Shown in pieces: positions 47,023 to 54,421 of a stretch of DNA of 55,093 bases (position 1 is its first letter; each line of letters starts with the position of its first letter). The notes below the pieces were generated by a model. The model was not told the DNA's origin. It saw nothing but the letters and a program-made list of their open reading frames with translations, and made no database searches. The position numbers and the translations under genes are program-made. Origin of the DNA: an uncultured Acidimicrobiales bacterium (GTDB lineage Bacteria > Actinomycetota > Acidimicrobiia > Acidimicrobiales > SZUA-35); contig CALGOA010000098.1 of the NCBI GenBank assembly GCA_937958015.1, positions 1 to 55,093 of the forward strand. Reading direction: 5' to 3'.

Positions 47023-47958
47023 CTATGCAGCTGCGAGCAGTGGCAAGAGGAACACCCAGAGCGGTGCCGCGATCATGGCGCTGTCGAGCCGCCGGAGGCC
47101 GGGAGCGTATGCACCACCCCGGGGCAGGACCGCCGATCCGAGCAGCTGGCCAACCACACACGACAACGCGGTGAGCACCGCAAAGGCGGTGAGGCTGTCC
47201 TGGGTCAGGGGCTCCGGCGGGATGAGACGGAGGCCGAACGTTGCCACGGTGACACTGACCAGACCTGCGACCGGACCCTCAAACGCATTGGACGACCCGG
47301 TGCCCACTAGGAAGTCAGCCGCTTCGTAGGCGGAAATGAGGACGAACAGGACGACGAACGCACGGGGTTCGGTCACCGCAACGGCGACAAGTGCTCCGCC
47401 GGCAACACCTACGGGAACGGCTGATCGAATGAGCAACGAACCGATTTCTATCGCACGGTCCAGCCCCACCCCACCGCCGAACCATGCACCACACAGCAGT
47501 GCCATTAGCGAGGCCACGACGGTCGAAAGCCCGAGGCCGAATGCGCCACCCCAGCCGCCGATCGCAGTGAGGAGTGCAAGCGTGGCTGCTGCGAATCGGA
47601 ACGACTGAACGGCGATCGAGGCCCGTGCGTTAGTGGCGATACCACCGGCCGCCCTGTCGGTCATCCAGGCATGACCAACCTGAAAACCTGCGATGGTGAC
47701 GGCGATGGACACCGGGATGATCGCCAACACCCCCTGGACCCAGGCGGCCGAAAGCACCGAAACGAACCAAACGATTCCAAGGGTGATCTTCGGACCTTCG
47801 GTGCGGTAGGGCACCGCATACCGGAAGTTGCTCCAACGATCTTCACGTTGAGCCGCCCGGTTGTTCAGGCCGGCCTGGCGTCGAGCCTTTCTGGCGACCC
47901 GCTGATCGCGTTCGGGGGCGACCTTTCCGGAATCGGGCAGGCCGCTGGTTGCGGTCAT
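47023..47958 (-). CDS. Divergent CdsA-like membrane protein
   Basis: A 311-residue membrane protein with about eight TM helices after a basic N-terminus (RVARKARRQAG). The C-terminal half follows the plan of phosphatidate cytidylyltransferase (CdsA): ADFLVGTGSSNAFEGPVAGL aligns with the EG motif region, and VVGQLLGSAV, then LRRLDSAMIAAPL with the signature end (DRxDSLxxAAP). The signature's KR and KD residues and the PGHGG segment are largely lost, so normal CDP-diacylglycerol synthesis is doubtful. The start overlaps the moaD stop by four bases. Confidence 0.68.
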   Translation of the reverse strand: MTATSGLPDSGKVAPERDQRVARKARRQAGLNNRAAQREDRWSNFRYAVPYRTEGPKITLGIVWFVSVLSAAWVQGVLAIIPVSIAVTIAGFQVGHAWMTDRAAGGIATNARASIAVQSFRFAAATLALLTAIGGWGGAFGLGLSTVVASLMALLCGAWFGGGVGLDRAIEIGSLLIRSAVPVGVAGGALVAVAVTEPRAFVVLFVLISAYEAADFLVGTGSSNAFEGPVAGLVSVTVATFGLRLIPPEPLTQDSLTAFAVLTALSCVVGQLLGSAVLPRGGAYAPGLRRLDSAMIAAPLWVFLLPLLAAA

Positions 47959-48191
47959 CCGCCCGAGACCGGCGGCAGCACGGCCACTTCATCGTTGGTG
48001 CCGACGGGGGTGTCGGCGGTGGCGGGAGAGCCGTTGACCCACACCTGGGATGCGGCGACGACGGCGGCGAACTGTTCGCCGTAGGTGGCTTCGGCGGAAC
48101 GCAGGATGGAATCGACGGTTCCGTCAGCCACTTCCAGACGGCCGGAACCGGCCGCCTCTCGGGCTTGGGCGAAGAGACGTAAACGAGCCAC
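47955..48191 (-). CDS. MoaD/ThiS-family sulfur-carrier protein
   Basis: A 78-residue ubiquitin-like protein ending in VLPPVSGG. The terminal Gly-Gly is adenylated and thiocarboxylated in this family. MoaD, the small subunit of molybdopterin synthase, is the best fit from the PPVSGG ending and the VWVNGSPA segment; ThiS or another carrier is possible. GTG 48191 is chosen because TACACT lies 7 bases before it. It is coupled to the CdsA-like gene. Confidence 0.85.
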   Translation of the reverse strand: MARLRLFAQAREAAGSGRLEVADGTVDSILRSAEATYGEQFAAVVAASQVWVNGSPATADTPVGTNDEVAVLPPVSGG

Positions 48192-48198
48192 GAAGTTG

Positions 48199-48204
48199 AG
48201 TGTA
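48199..48204 (-). promoter_or_regulatory. -10 box of leaderless moaD promoter
   Basis: TACACT on the minus strand, 7 bases before GTG 48191. It lies 7 bases from the opposing box at 48212-48217. Confidence 0.55.
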
Positions 48205-48211
48205 GGGAGCC

Positions 48212-48217
48212 CATACT
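48212..48217 (+). promoter_or_regulatory. Probable -10 box of the histidine phosphatase gene
   Basis: CATACT, 8 bases before ATG 48226. It departs from TANNNT at the first base only. Confidence 0.45.
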
Positions 48218-48225
48218 GGGGAGTA

Positions 48226-48849
48226 ATGGTCACCTCTCTTGTTCTTGTCCGGCACGGGCAGTCCACCTGGAACGCCCAACGGCGGTGGCAAGGACAGGCG
48301 GACCCTCCCCTGAGCGAACTCGGCCACGATCAGGCCCGAGCCGCAGCGACGTCACTACGAAACCTCGTTCCGACCATCGACCTCGCCGTCAGCTCGCCTC
48401 AGGTCCGCGCGGCCGTTACCGCAGACATCCTCGTCGCCGGGGCCTATCCCCACATACGGGTCGAAGACATCGAACGGCTGTCGGATCTCCGGGAACGGTC
48501 GGCCGGCCCATGGAGCGGCTTGACCCGCGACGACATCGAGGAGCAATACCCCAGTTACCTGGCTGACGACCGGCGTCCCGAGGGGTACGAATCAGACGAA
48601 TCCCTGTTCACAAGGGTGGAACAGACGTTGTTGGGACTGGCGAAACGCCACCCGGGAACGATCATTCTGGCGGTTTGCCACGGTGGTGTCATCAACACGC
48701 TGGCCTCGGAACTGGGAGCGGCTTCGGGTCGTATGCCCAACCTGTCCGGCTACCGGGTTACCGCAACGGCGGAGACGCTCACGATGGGCGAACGATTCGA
48801 CCTCCTCGACCCCGCCGCCCAAACCGGAGGCGACGCCCGCCGGGTCTAA
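48226..48849 (+). CDS. Histidine phosphatase / phosphoglycerate mutase-like protein
   Basis: A 207-residue member of the histidine phosphatase superfamily. It has the catalytic motif LVRHGQSTWN, the SSPQVRAAVTADIL arginine motif and the second histidine in AVCHGGVINTL. The family's ERxxGxWEG segment reads RERSAGPWSGLT. It is more likely a broad phosphatase (or an F420/cobalamin-pathway phosphatase) than the glycolytic mutase. The longer frame from 48085 is antisense to moaD. A 67-bp repeat starts 14 bases after the stop. Confidence 0.87.
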   Translation: MVTSLVLVRHGQSTWNAQRRWQGQADPPLSELGHDQARAAATSLRNLVPTIDLAVSSPQVRAAVTADILVAGAYPHIRVEDIERLSDLRERSAGPWSGLTRDDIEEQYPSYLADDRRPEGYESDESLFTRVEQTLLGLAKRHPGTIILAVCHGGVINTLASELGAASGRMPNLSGYRVTATAETLTMGERFDLLDPAAQTGGDARRV

Positions 48850-48862
48850 CCCTCTCCAAATT

Positions 48863-48929
48863 CCTGATGGGGACTACATCTCACGGTGTTAACGAGGGGT
48901 AGAAGGGGTCCGATGTAGTTGCCATCAGG
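48863..48929 (-). repeat. 67-bp palindromic repeat, copy B
   Basis: Same element as at 28630 but in the opposite orientation. The ends are CCTGATGGGGACTACATC and GATGTAGTTGCCATCAGG; the centre on the minus strand carries CTTCTACCCCTCG and AACACCG. It is 14 bases after the phosphatase stop. Confidence 0.9.
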
Positions 48930-49046
48930 AAGAACGAAACGGGTGCAGTGTGCTCACGCGTGTGGGGCGACCGTTGCACTGTTGCCACGGGCGGCTGCAG
49001 AAGTCTGTGATCTTCGAGGCCTGTGGGAAGACCGATCGCTGTTGGG

Positions 49047-49226
49047 TTAGCCGAGTTCGGCGAGCGTTGCGTCGATCGAATCGAGCTCGAGCACAACTGC
49101 GTCGAGGTCTGACATCGAGGGCAGCGCAACGTCGAGATCGGTTGGGGGTGTGGGGGTCACCGGCCTGGCGGGACTCACTGAGGCCTGCGGGGACATCACC
49201 TGCGTATCACCGAACTCGGGGGACAT
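49047..49226 (-). CDS. Small protein between inverted repeat copies, unknown function
   Basis: A possible 59-residue protein: Pro/Thr/Ser-rich first half and an acidic helical end (SDLDAVVLELDSIDATLAE). ATG 49226 is preceded by TACGCT at 8 bases, the window's leaderless pattern, which is the main support. It lies alone between two inverted copies of the 67-bp repeat. A longer frame to 49292 exists. No family recognised. Confidence 0.45.
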   Translation of the reverse strand: MSPEFGDTQVMSPQASVSPARPVTPTPPTDLDVALPSMSDLDAVVLELDSIDATLAELG

Positions 49227-49234
49227 GACCGACG

Positions 49235-49240
49235 AGCGTA
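49235..49240 (-). promoter_or_regulatory. -10 box of leaderless small-gene promoter
   Basis: TACGCT on the minus strand, 8 bases before ATG 49226. Confidence 0.4.
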
Positions 49241-49355
49241 GTGCTGCAACACCCCTCAGTGGTGGCACTGGCCAGGTCTTGCGAACGTGCACTTTCGTGG
49301 ATCGAGGCGCGCACTGTCGCCTGCAGCCAGACCCAAACCGACCTAAGACGACGTC

Positions 49356-49426
49356 AACTACCCCGAAACGACGGTTTCGAGCGGTTCGGGCGGGTTCGGC
49401 GCATTAATGAGCGGTTCGGGGTAGTT
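49356..49426. repeat. Spaced inverted repeat in the intergenic region
   Basis: AACTACCCCGAA (49356-49367) and TTCGGGGTAGTT (49415-49426) are exact 12-base inverted copies separated by 47 bases rich in GGTTCGGG. The surrounding stretch 48930-49467 holds only the small gene at 49047 and this structure. Confidence 0.65.
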
Positions 49427-49467
49427 CGGGACCGATCCGACCAGACGAACGCACCTGCGGCGTTCTT

Positions 49468-49534
49468 CCTGATGGCAGCTACATCGGCGTGCTTCTACCC
49501 CTCGCAAACACCGCCAGATGTCGTCCCCATCAGG
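49468..49534 (+). repeat. 67-bp palindromic repeat, copy C
   Basis: Same orientation as copy A. It starts CCTGATGGCAGCTACATC and ends GATGTCGTCCCCATCAGG; the centre is CTTCTACCCCTCG then AACACCG. It lies 11 bases past the stop of the minus-strand lipoprotein gene. Confidence 0.9.
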
Positions 49535-49545
49535 AATTTGCAGGG

Positions 49546-50739
49546 TTATTCGACGAGGTTGTTGGACAGGGGTATCCGGGCGAAGGTGACGGCGCGGGGG
49601 ATGATGTCGAGGTCGAGCGGGATGACCTCCACCGAGTCGGCCGTTGCGACCACTACGTTGCTGGAGGACGAGGACCGGCGCAGAACGACCGCCGTTGAAC
49701 CGTCGAACGCCAACGATTCGACCACCTCACCCGAGGCTCCGATCGGCTGGTCCAGAATCTGAGCGCCCGAAGTCAACTCGACCGCCCGCAGCGTGGTTTC
49801 GAGTTCGACGCCGTCCTCCCGGTACTCGATGAGCGTGTAGGCGACGGCCTCCCCATCGGGGCTCAGCGCCACCGCACCGACCGTCGGGCGGGAGTTCTGA
49901 TCGCAGGCGATAACACCGAACGGATCGATGGTCAGAGGCATGCCATCGCTTCGCAGGAACGAAACCGACCCGCAGGCATCGTCGCTCCGAGCGATGGCAA
50001 CGATGGCGCCCGAACTGGACAGATCGACGATCTCTTCACCCAATTGCAGGGCTGCGAACGGCACGACGTCATTGTCGATCAGCCGGGTTCTGGTGATCTG
50101 ACCGGCCCGAATCGAGAGGGTCTCGGGAGTGCCGGCGGCGAAGCCGACTTCGAGCAGTTCGCCCTCGACTTCCACCATACGGGGTTCGCCGCCGGTGCCG
50201 GGGAACCACATGATCTCGCCCGTGTCCGCCTGCAGCACGAGACCGCCGAAAAGGTCATCGTGCACCTCGGTCCATTGGATCTGCGGTTCGGGTTCGGTGG
50301 TTGTGGTGATGATGGTGGAGCTGCTGGAGCTCGTCCCAAAAACGGGAGGGGCGGTGGTGGTCGTTTCTTCGGGCTCGGGTTCTGGTTCGGGGTCCGGCTC
50401 GGGTCCGGCGAGCCCGCTGAGAGCCAGGGGAATCAGATCCGAGAATCGCTCCGGCCCCGAGCTGCGACGTTCGATCAACCCGATCCCCTCTCCGGAGATC
50501 ACGACGATCGACGGCAGATAGTCGGGCGGCCGAGGTGGCAGCGCCTCCACTGCGAACCCGCCCGGGTCACCGGAACTTGAGCTCCCACCATCCGCGGCGG
50601 AAGGTTCGTTTTCGATCGGCGAGGTAGACGAGGTCGGGAACGAGCCGAGGTACGGCTCACCCAGCGAACCACATGCGCTCGCGGCGAGGGCCACGGCCAC
50701 CGACACGGCGCCAATCGAGGTCTGGCGGGCCCATCTCAT
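49546..50739 (-). CDS. Lipoprotein with predicted beta-propeller domain
   Basis: A 397-residue exported protein. A signal peptide ends in a lipobox-like ALAASAC (cysteine about residue 24), so it is probably lipid-anchored outside the membrane. A low-complexity Ser/Pro/Glu/Thr linker follows (PEPDPEPEPEPEETTTT, then SSSSSTIITTTTEPEP). The C-terminal half has repeating beta-rich units such as VGAVALSPDGEAVAYT and VESLAFDGSTAVV, like TolB/WD-type propellers. ATG 50739 fixes the signal peptide at the N-terminus; the frame upstream to 50952 is not conserved. Function unknown. Confidence 0.75.
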   Translation of the reverse strand: MRWARQTSIGAVSVAVALAASACGSLGEPYLGSFPTSSTSPIENEPSAADGGSSSSGDPGGFAVEALPPRPPDYLPSIVVISGEGIGLIERRSSGPERFSDLIPLALSGLAGPEPDPEPEPEPEETTTTAPPVFGTSSSSSTIITTTTEPEPQIQWTEVHDDLFGGLVLQADTGEIMWFPGTGGEPRMVEVEGELLEVGFAAGTPETLSIRAGQITRTRLIDNDVVPFAALQLGEEIVDLSSSGAIVAIARSDDACGSVSFLRSDGMPLTIDPFGVIACDQNSRPTVGAVALSPDGEAVAYTLIEYREDGVELETTLRAVELTSGAQILDQPIGASGEVVESLAFDGSTAVVLRRSSSSSNVVVATADSVEVIPLDLDIIPRAVTFARIPLSNNLVE

Positions 50740-50933
50740 CGCCCATATCGTCGCGCAGAATTGTCGTGGGTGAGAGGAGGGCGGGCCGGACCCGGTCCCG
50801 AGGGGGCCATTTGGCCCGGGGCGTTGGGCAGAATTCGTTTTCAAGCCTTGCGGACTTTGCGCCGACACCTTCAGGGACCGCCGTCCACACGGCGAGAGAA
50901 CCGTGTTCCAGCAGGCGGAAAGGCTTGTCTTCA

Positions 50934-52337
50934 ATGAAACGACGTATTGCACTCATCGCAGGAGTGGCGGCCGCACTTTCGCTGTTCTTCGCCAGCCCGG
51001 CTTCGGCAGAGGCGGTGGACACCTCGGATCCGAAGGTGTTCGTCGACAATGCCTTCATCCTGGTCTGTGCGGCGCTGGTGGTGTTCATGCAGGCTGGCTT
51101 CGCCATGGTGGAAGCGGGCCTTACCCGCTCGAAGAACGCCGCCCACATGATGTTGAAGAACCTCCTCGACTTCGTCGTCGGTGCGATCGGTTTCTCCCTG
51201 ATCGGCTACCACATCGCCTTCAGCGGTGCTGACTACATCGGTTTCACCTGGTTGTGGACCGGACCGGTGGAACAGGCCGTGGGTGCCCCCAACCTCACGA
51301 TGCCCGTCCACCTGCTGTTCAACCTGGGTTTCGCCGCTGCGGCTGCGACCATCGTTTCTGGCGCAGTGGCCGAACGGGTGCAGTTCCGGGCCTACTTCAT
51401 CTACGCCGCCGTCATCTCCGGACTGTTCTACCCGATCGTGGTGAGCTGGGTATGGGGCGGAGGCTGGCTCGACGGCATGGGCTTCATCGATTTCGCCGGC
51501 TCCAGCGTGGTTCACGTCACCGGCGGCGCCGCCGCTCTCACCGGCGCCCTGATCCTCGGCCCCCGAATCGGTCGCTTCGACGAAGACGGCAACTCGATTC
51601 CGATCCCGGGCCACAACGTGCCCCTCGCCATCATCGGCGTGTTCATCCTCCTCGTCGGCTGGTTCGGCTTCAACGGCGGCTCCGGGCTCTCGGCCGATCT
51701 CACCATTGGCTGGGTTGTTCTGATGACCGCGATCGCTGCGGGTGCCGGTGGTATCGGCGCAACGATCGCCTCGTGGGTCACCCTAAAGACCCCCGACGTA
51801 ACACTCATCGGTAACGGCCTGCTCGGCGGTCTGGTCGGCATCACCGCCGGTGCCGCCAACGTGAACCTGATCGGAGCGGTCCTCATCGGATTCATCTCCG
51901 GCGTGCTCGCCGCCAACGGCGTACTGCTCCTCGATCGGGTCCGAATCGACGACCCGGTCGGTGCTATCCCCGTTCACCTGATGTGCGGCATCTGGGGAAC
52001 CATCGCCGTGGGCATCTTCGCCACCCCGACCGCAACCGCAACCGGAGAGGGCCCCACCGGCCTGTTGTTCGGCGGTTCACCTTCGCTGCTGATCACCCAG
52101 ATCACCGGCGCCGCCGCAATCTTCGGCTTCGTCGCCATCGTCTCCTCCGTGATGTTCAGCATCATGAAGTCGGTCGGCGTGCTGCGGGTCAGCGCGGCTG
52201 AAGAAATGCTCGGCCTCGACATCGCCGAACATGCCACCCCCGCCTACAACGACGACTACGTCGACTATGCCGACGTGGACATGGACGACCGTGACGAGTT
52301 CGACACCTTCCTCGACGAGCTGACGACCGTCGACTGA
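50934..52337 (+). CDS. amt: Ammonium transporter AmtB
   Basis: A 467-residue Amt-family channel for ammonium. It has a cleavable signal (residues 1-25) and 11 TM helices. Motifs include QAGFAMVEAGLTRSKNAAHM near residue 60, a DFAGSSVVHVTGG segment carrying a pore-region histidine, and the second family histidine in PVHLMCGIWGT. The cytoplasmic tail is long and very acidic (DDYVDYADVDMDDRDEFD). GGAAAGG lies 10 bases before ATG 50934. No glnK gene follows, unlike the usual amtB-glnK pair; a SHOCT protein gene takes that place. Confidence 0.94.
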   Translation: MKRRIALIAGVAAALSLFFASPASAEAVDTSDPKVFVDNAFILVCAALVVFMQAGFAMVEAGLTRSKNAAHMMLKNLLDFVVGAIGFSLIGYHIAFSGADYIGFTWLWTGPVEQAVGAPNLTMPVHLLFNLGFAAAAATIVSGAVAERVQFRAYFIYAAVISGLFYPIVVSWVWGGGWLDGMGFIDFAGSSVVHVTGGAAALTGALILGPRIGRFDEDGNSIPIPGHNVPLAIIGVFILLVGWFGFNGGSGLSADLTIGWVVLMTAIAAGAGGIGATIASWVTLKTPDVTLIGNGLLGGLVGITAGAANVNLIGAVLIGFISGVLAANGVLLLDRVRIDDPVGAIPVHLMCGIWGTIAVGIFATPTATATGEGPTGLLFGGSPSLLITQITGAAAIFGFVAIVSSVMFSIMKSVGVLRVSAAEEMLGLDIAEHATPAYNDDYVDYADVDMDDRDEFDTFLDELTTVD

Positions 52338-52353
52338 TTGACTGGATCCACCC

Positions 52354-52698
52354 ATGAGCCAACAAGATCATCTCGAGTTGGTCCGTCAGGCGCGAGAGCG
52401 GCTGCAGAACCAAGAGCTCCAGGACCGTGAGGCAGCCTCTGGCGGCGGGCGATCTCCCGGCGCTCCCAACCCGAAGGACGACAAGGTGCTGATGTACCGC
52501 GGTCGTGTGATCCGGGGGGCCGGAGGCAGCGCACCGGGCGCCCCTTCCGGGCGCGGCAGGGCGCCTCAGCCGAGAGGCCGTGGTGGCAAGAGCGACGCCA
52601 AAGCCAAACTGGAGCAGTTGACCGACCTGTACAACGACGGCCTGCTCACCAAGGCCGAGTACGACACTAAACGAGCCCAGGTCATCTCCGAGCTCTAA
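52354..52698 (+). CDS. SHOCT-domain protein
   Basis: A 114-residue protein starting 16 bases after amt. The middle is Gly/Pro/Arg-rich and disordered (GGSAPGAPSGRGRAPQPRGR). The C-terminal 30 residues are a SHOCT domain (KLEQLTDLYNDGLLTKAEYD). SHOCT domains are short oligomerisation or interaction modules. A KVLMYRGRVIRG segment near residue 45 looks structured. Co-transcription with amt suggests a partner or regulator of the transporter, possibly of its acidic tail (inference). Confidence 0.82.
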   Translation: MSQQDHLELVRQARERLQNQELQDREAASGGGRSPGAPNPKDDKVLMYRGRVIRGAGGSAPGAPSGRGRAPQPRGRGGKSDAKAKLEQLTDLYNDGLLTKAEYDTKRAQVISEL

Positions 52699-52806
52699 CC
52701 CCAGGGCCCAAGCCCAACTGAATCGATGCCGCCCCCGGACGAGGCGGCCAAGACCTCTCTCACGGGTCGGCTGCCTAGAAAGCGGCCGACCTTTGAGGTT
52801 TTGAAA

Positions 52807-54165
52807 CTAGGGAAGCAGCGAACGCCCGGCCTTCACATCCGACAGCACCTGCTGCATCGTCGCCGCATCGAGCGGGCGTGCGAACAGATTGCCCTGGGCG
52901 GTTCGGCACCCCATGGATCGCAGGACGGCCAACTGCTCTGCGGACTCCACGCCCTGCACGGTGACGCTGAGTCCCGCCAGTTCGGCGATCCGGACCAGCG
53001 CCCCGACGAACCCGGCCGAAACGTCATTGGTGACGACCTGCTTGGTGAGCCTGCGGTCGATCTTCACGGTGGAAAAAGGCAGCCGCTGAAGCTCGGACAG
53101 GTCGACCCGTCCGCTACCGAAGGAGCCGATGGCGGCCTCGGCGCCCTTTGCCACCAGCGAACGGAGCACATCGAAGATGTATCCCTCGTCCTCGGTGGGA
53201 TGCTCGGACAGCTCCAGTCCCAAACGCATCCGTTCATCGACGCCCGCCGCAGCGGCCATCTTCGATCCGAAGTCGGGGGCGAGAACCTCGACGGGATGAA
53301 CGTTGAGCCACAGGGTGACTGGGTCGAGCAATCCGGACGTGATCCAGGCGTACACCTGGCGCAGTCCCTCCTCCATGACCTGACGGCCAAGAGGCACGTG
53401 GAGCGACGCCCGAGTGGCCGCCGCAAAGAGATCACTGTTCAGAATGACCGAACCGCCGACTTCCCAGTGCACGTACGCCTTGATCGCGGTGATTCGGCCG
53501 GTTTCGATGTCGATGTCGGGCTGATATCGGGTGGACAGCTGTTTGTTGACGACGGCCTGATGCAGCAGGCGGGCCATCTCGTCGGCTCGGTTCTCCCGGG
53601 CCCGCTGGTACGGGTGGAACATCACGGCAACCCGCGACGCGTCGGTTTCGGCCAGAGCCAGTTTCGAACCTGACAGGAGGTCTTCCACGTTCGCCGTCTC
53701 GGGGTCGAGGACGGCTCCACCGACCCGGGGGCCGAGCAGAATCAGCAATCCGTCGACCAGAACAGGCTCCGCCATCCTTCGGGTTATCTCTCGAAGGATC
53801 TCGTCGCCGTCACCGCGACGCTTGAGGTCTGGAACAAAACCGACGACATCACCGGACTGGGTTCCGACCGCTCGGATGCCGGGATGAATCGAATGGAGAA
53901 CGTTGGCGAGTTCGGGCCGTAGTTCGCTGAGCTGCCGTTCATCGTCGGAGATCAAGCCGAACGGTCGGTGATTCATCCGGAAGACGAGCACCGAACCCTC
54001 CGCGGCCCGAGCGCGGTCAACCTCGCTCTGGAGCAGAGCGGTGAGCTGCTGGATGCTGTAGGGAGACTGGACCCAGTGGTCACGAACCTCATCACCCAGC
54101 GGAAGGCCGGCCCGCAGGCGCTGCATCAATGATCCCCGGATCTGTGCTGGCTGCTGCTGGTTCAC
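52807..54165 (-). CDS. Degenerate GGDEF-EAL protein, probably catalytically inactive
   Basis: A 452-residue protein. Residues 35-185 resemble a GGDEF domain without the GG(D/E)EF motif. Residues 200-450 are an EAL domain: YQPDIDIETGRITAI, LWLNVHP, LPFSTVKIDR and QGNLFARPL. The catalytic motifs are altered: EAL reads KAY (229-231), DDFG reads GSFG (347-350) and EGVE reads QGVE (404-407). N289, E318 and K368 remain. It is likely a c-di-GMP-binding or protein-interaction module rather than a phosphodiesterase. There is no TM segment. Divergent from the NIT-domain sensor. Confidence 0.85.
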   Translation of the reverse strand: MNQQQPAQIRGSLMQRLRAGLPLGDEVRDHWVQSPYSIQQLTALLQSEVDRARAAEGSVLVFRMNHRPFGLISDDERQLSELRPELANVLHSIHPGIRAVGTQSGDVVGFVPDLKRRGDGDEILREITRRMAEPVLVDGLLILLGPRVGGAVLDPETANVEDLLSGSKLALAETDASRVAVMFHPYQRARENRADEMARLLHQAVVNKQLSTRYQPDIDIETGRITAIKAYVHWEVGGSVILNSDLFAAATRASLHVPLGRQVMEEGLRQVYAWITSGLLDPVTLWLNVHPVEVLAPDFGSKMAAAAGVDERMRLGLELSEHPTEDEGYIFDVLRSLVAKGAEAAIGSFGSGRVDLSELQRLPFSTVKIDRRLTKQVVTNDVSAGFVGALVRIAELAGLSVTVQGVESAEQLAVLRSMGCRTAQGNLFARPLDAATMQQVLSDVKAGRSLLP

Positions 54166-54272
54166 GTTTGGGCTTCCTATCGCACGTCTCGAATGGCGAC
54201 CAAGATGGCACCGCTCGTCTCTCGAACCCCGTCGGCATCTCTATTCATCGCTTAAGCACTGGTGAGGTCTTT

Positions 54273-54391
54273 GGGCCATCGCCATAGGCACCGCGGCCCA
54301 TATCGGTGAGCAGGCCTGCCGGGAAGACCGGAATCTTCTCAATGAGCGCTGGATTCTTACCGAAAGGACATCCGGACGGGATGTGGAATCC
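54273..54391 (+). other. Candidate structured leader of the NIT-domain gene
   Basis: The 256-base divergent region holds several stems on the plus strand: GGGCC (54273-54277)/GGCCC (54295-54299) with an inner GCC/GGC; a GAAGA/TCTTC hairpin near 54323; and nested GGATTC (54351-54356)/GAATCC (54386-54391) around ACATCC (54368-54373)/GGATGT (54379-54384). It matches no riboswitch consensus I know. Confidence 0.4.
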
Positions 54392-54421
54392 CGCTGGTAA
54401 CTCTTGCCCGGAGGCTTCCCG

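Noticed and set aside
50740-50933. Glutamine riboswitch upstream of the ammonium transporter
   Set aside because: Only a short GGGCC/GGCCC hairpin near 50804 is visible; no consensus elements.
54166-54421. Known c-di-GMP (GEMM) riboswitch before the NIT gene
   Set aside because: The conserved GEMM core strings were not found, so only a generic structured-leader call is justified.
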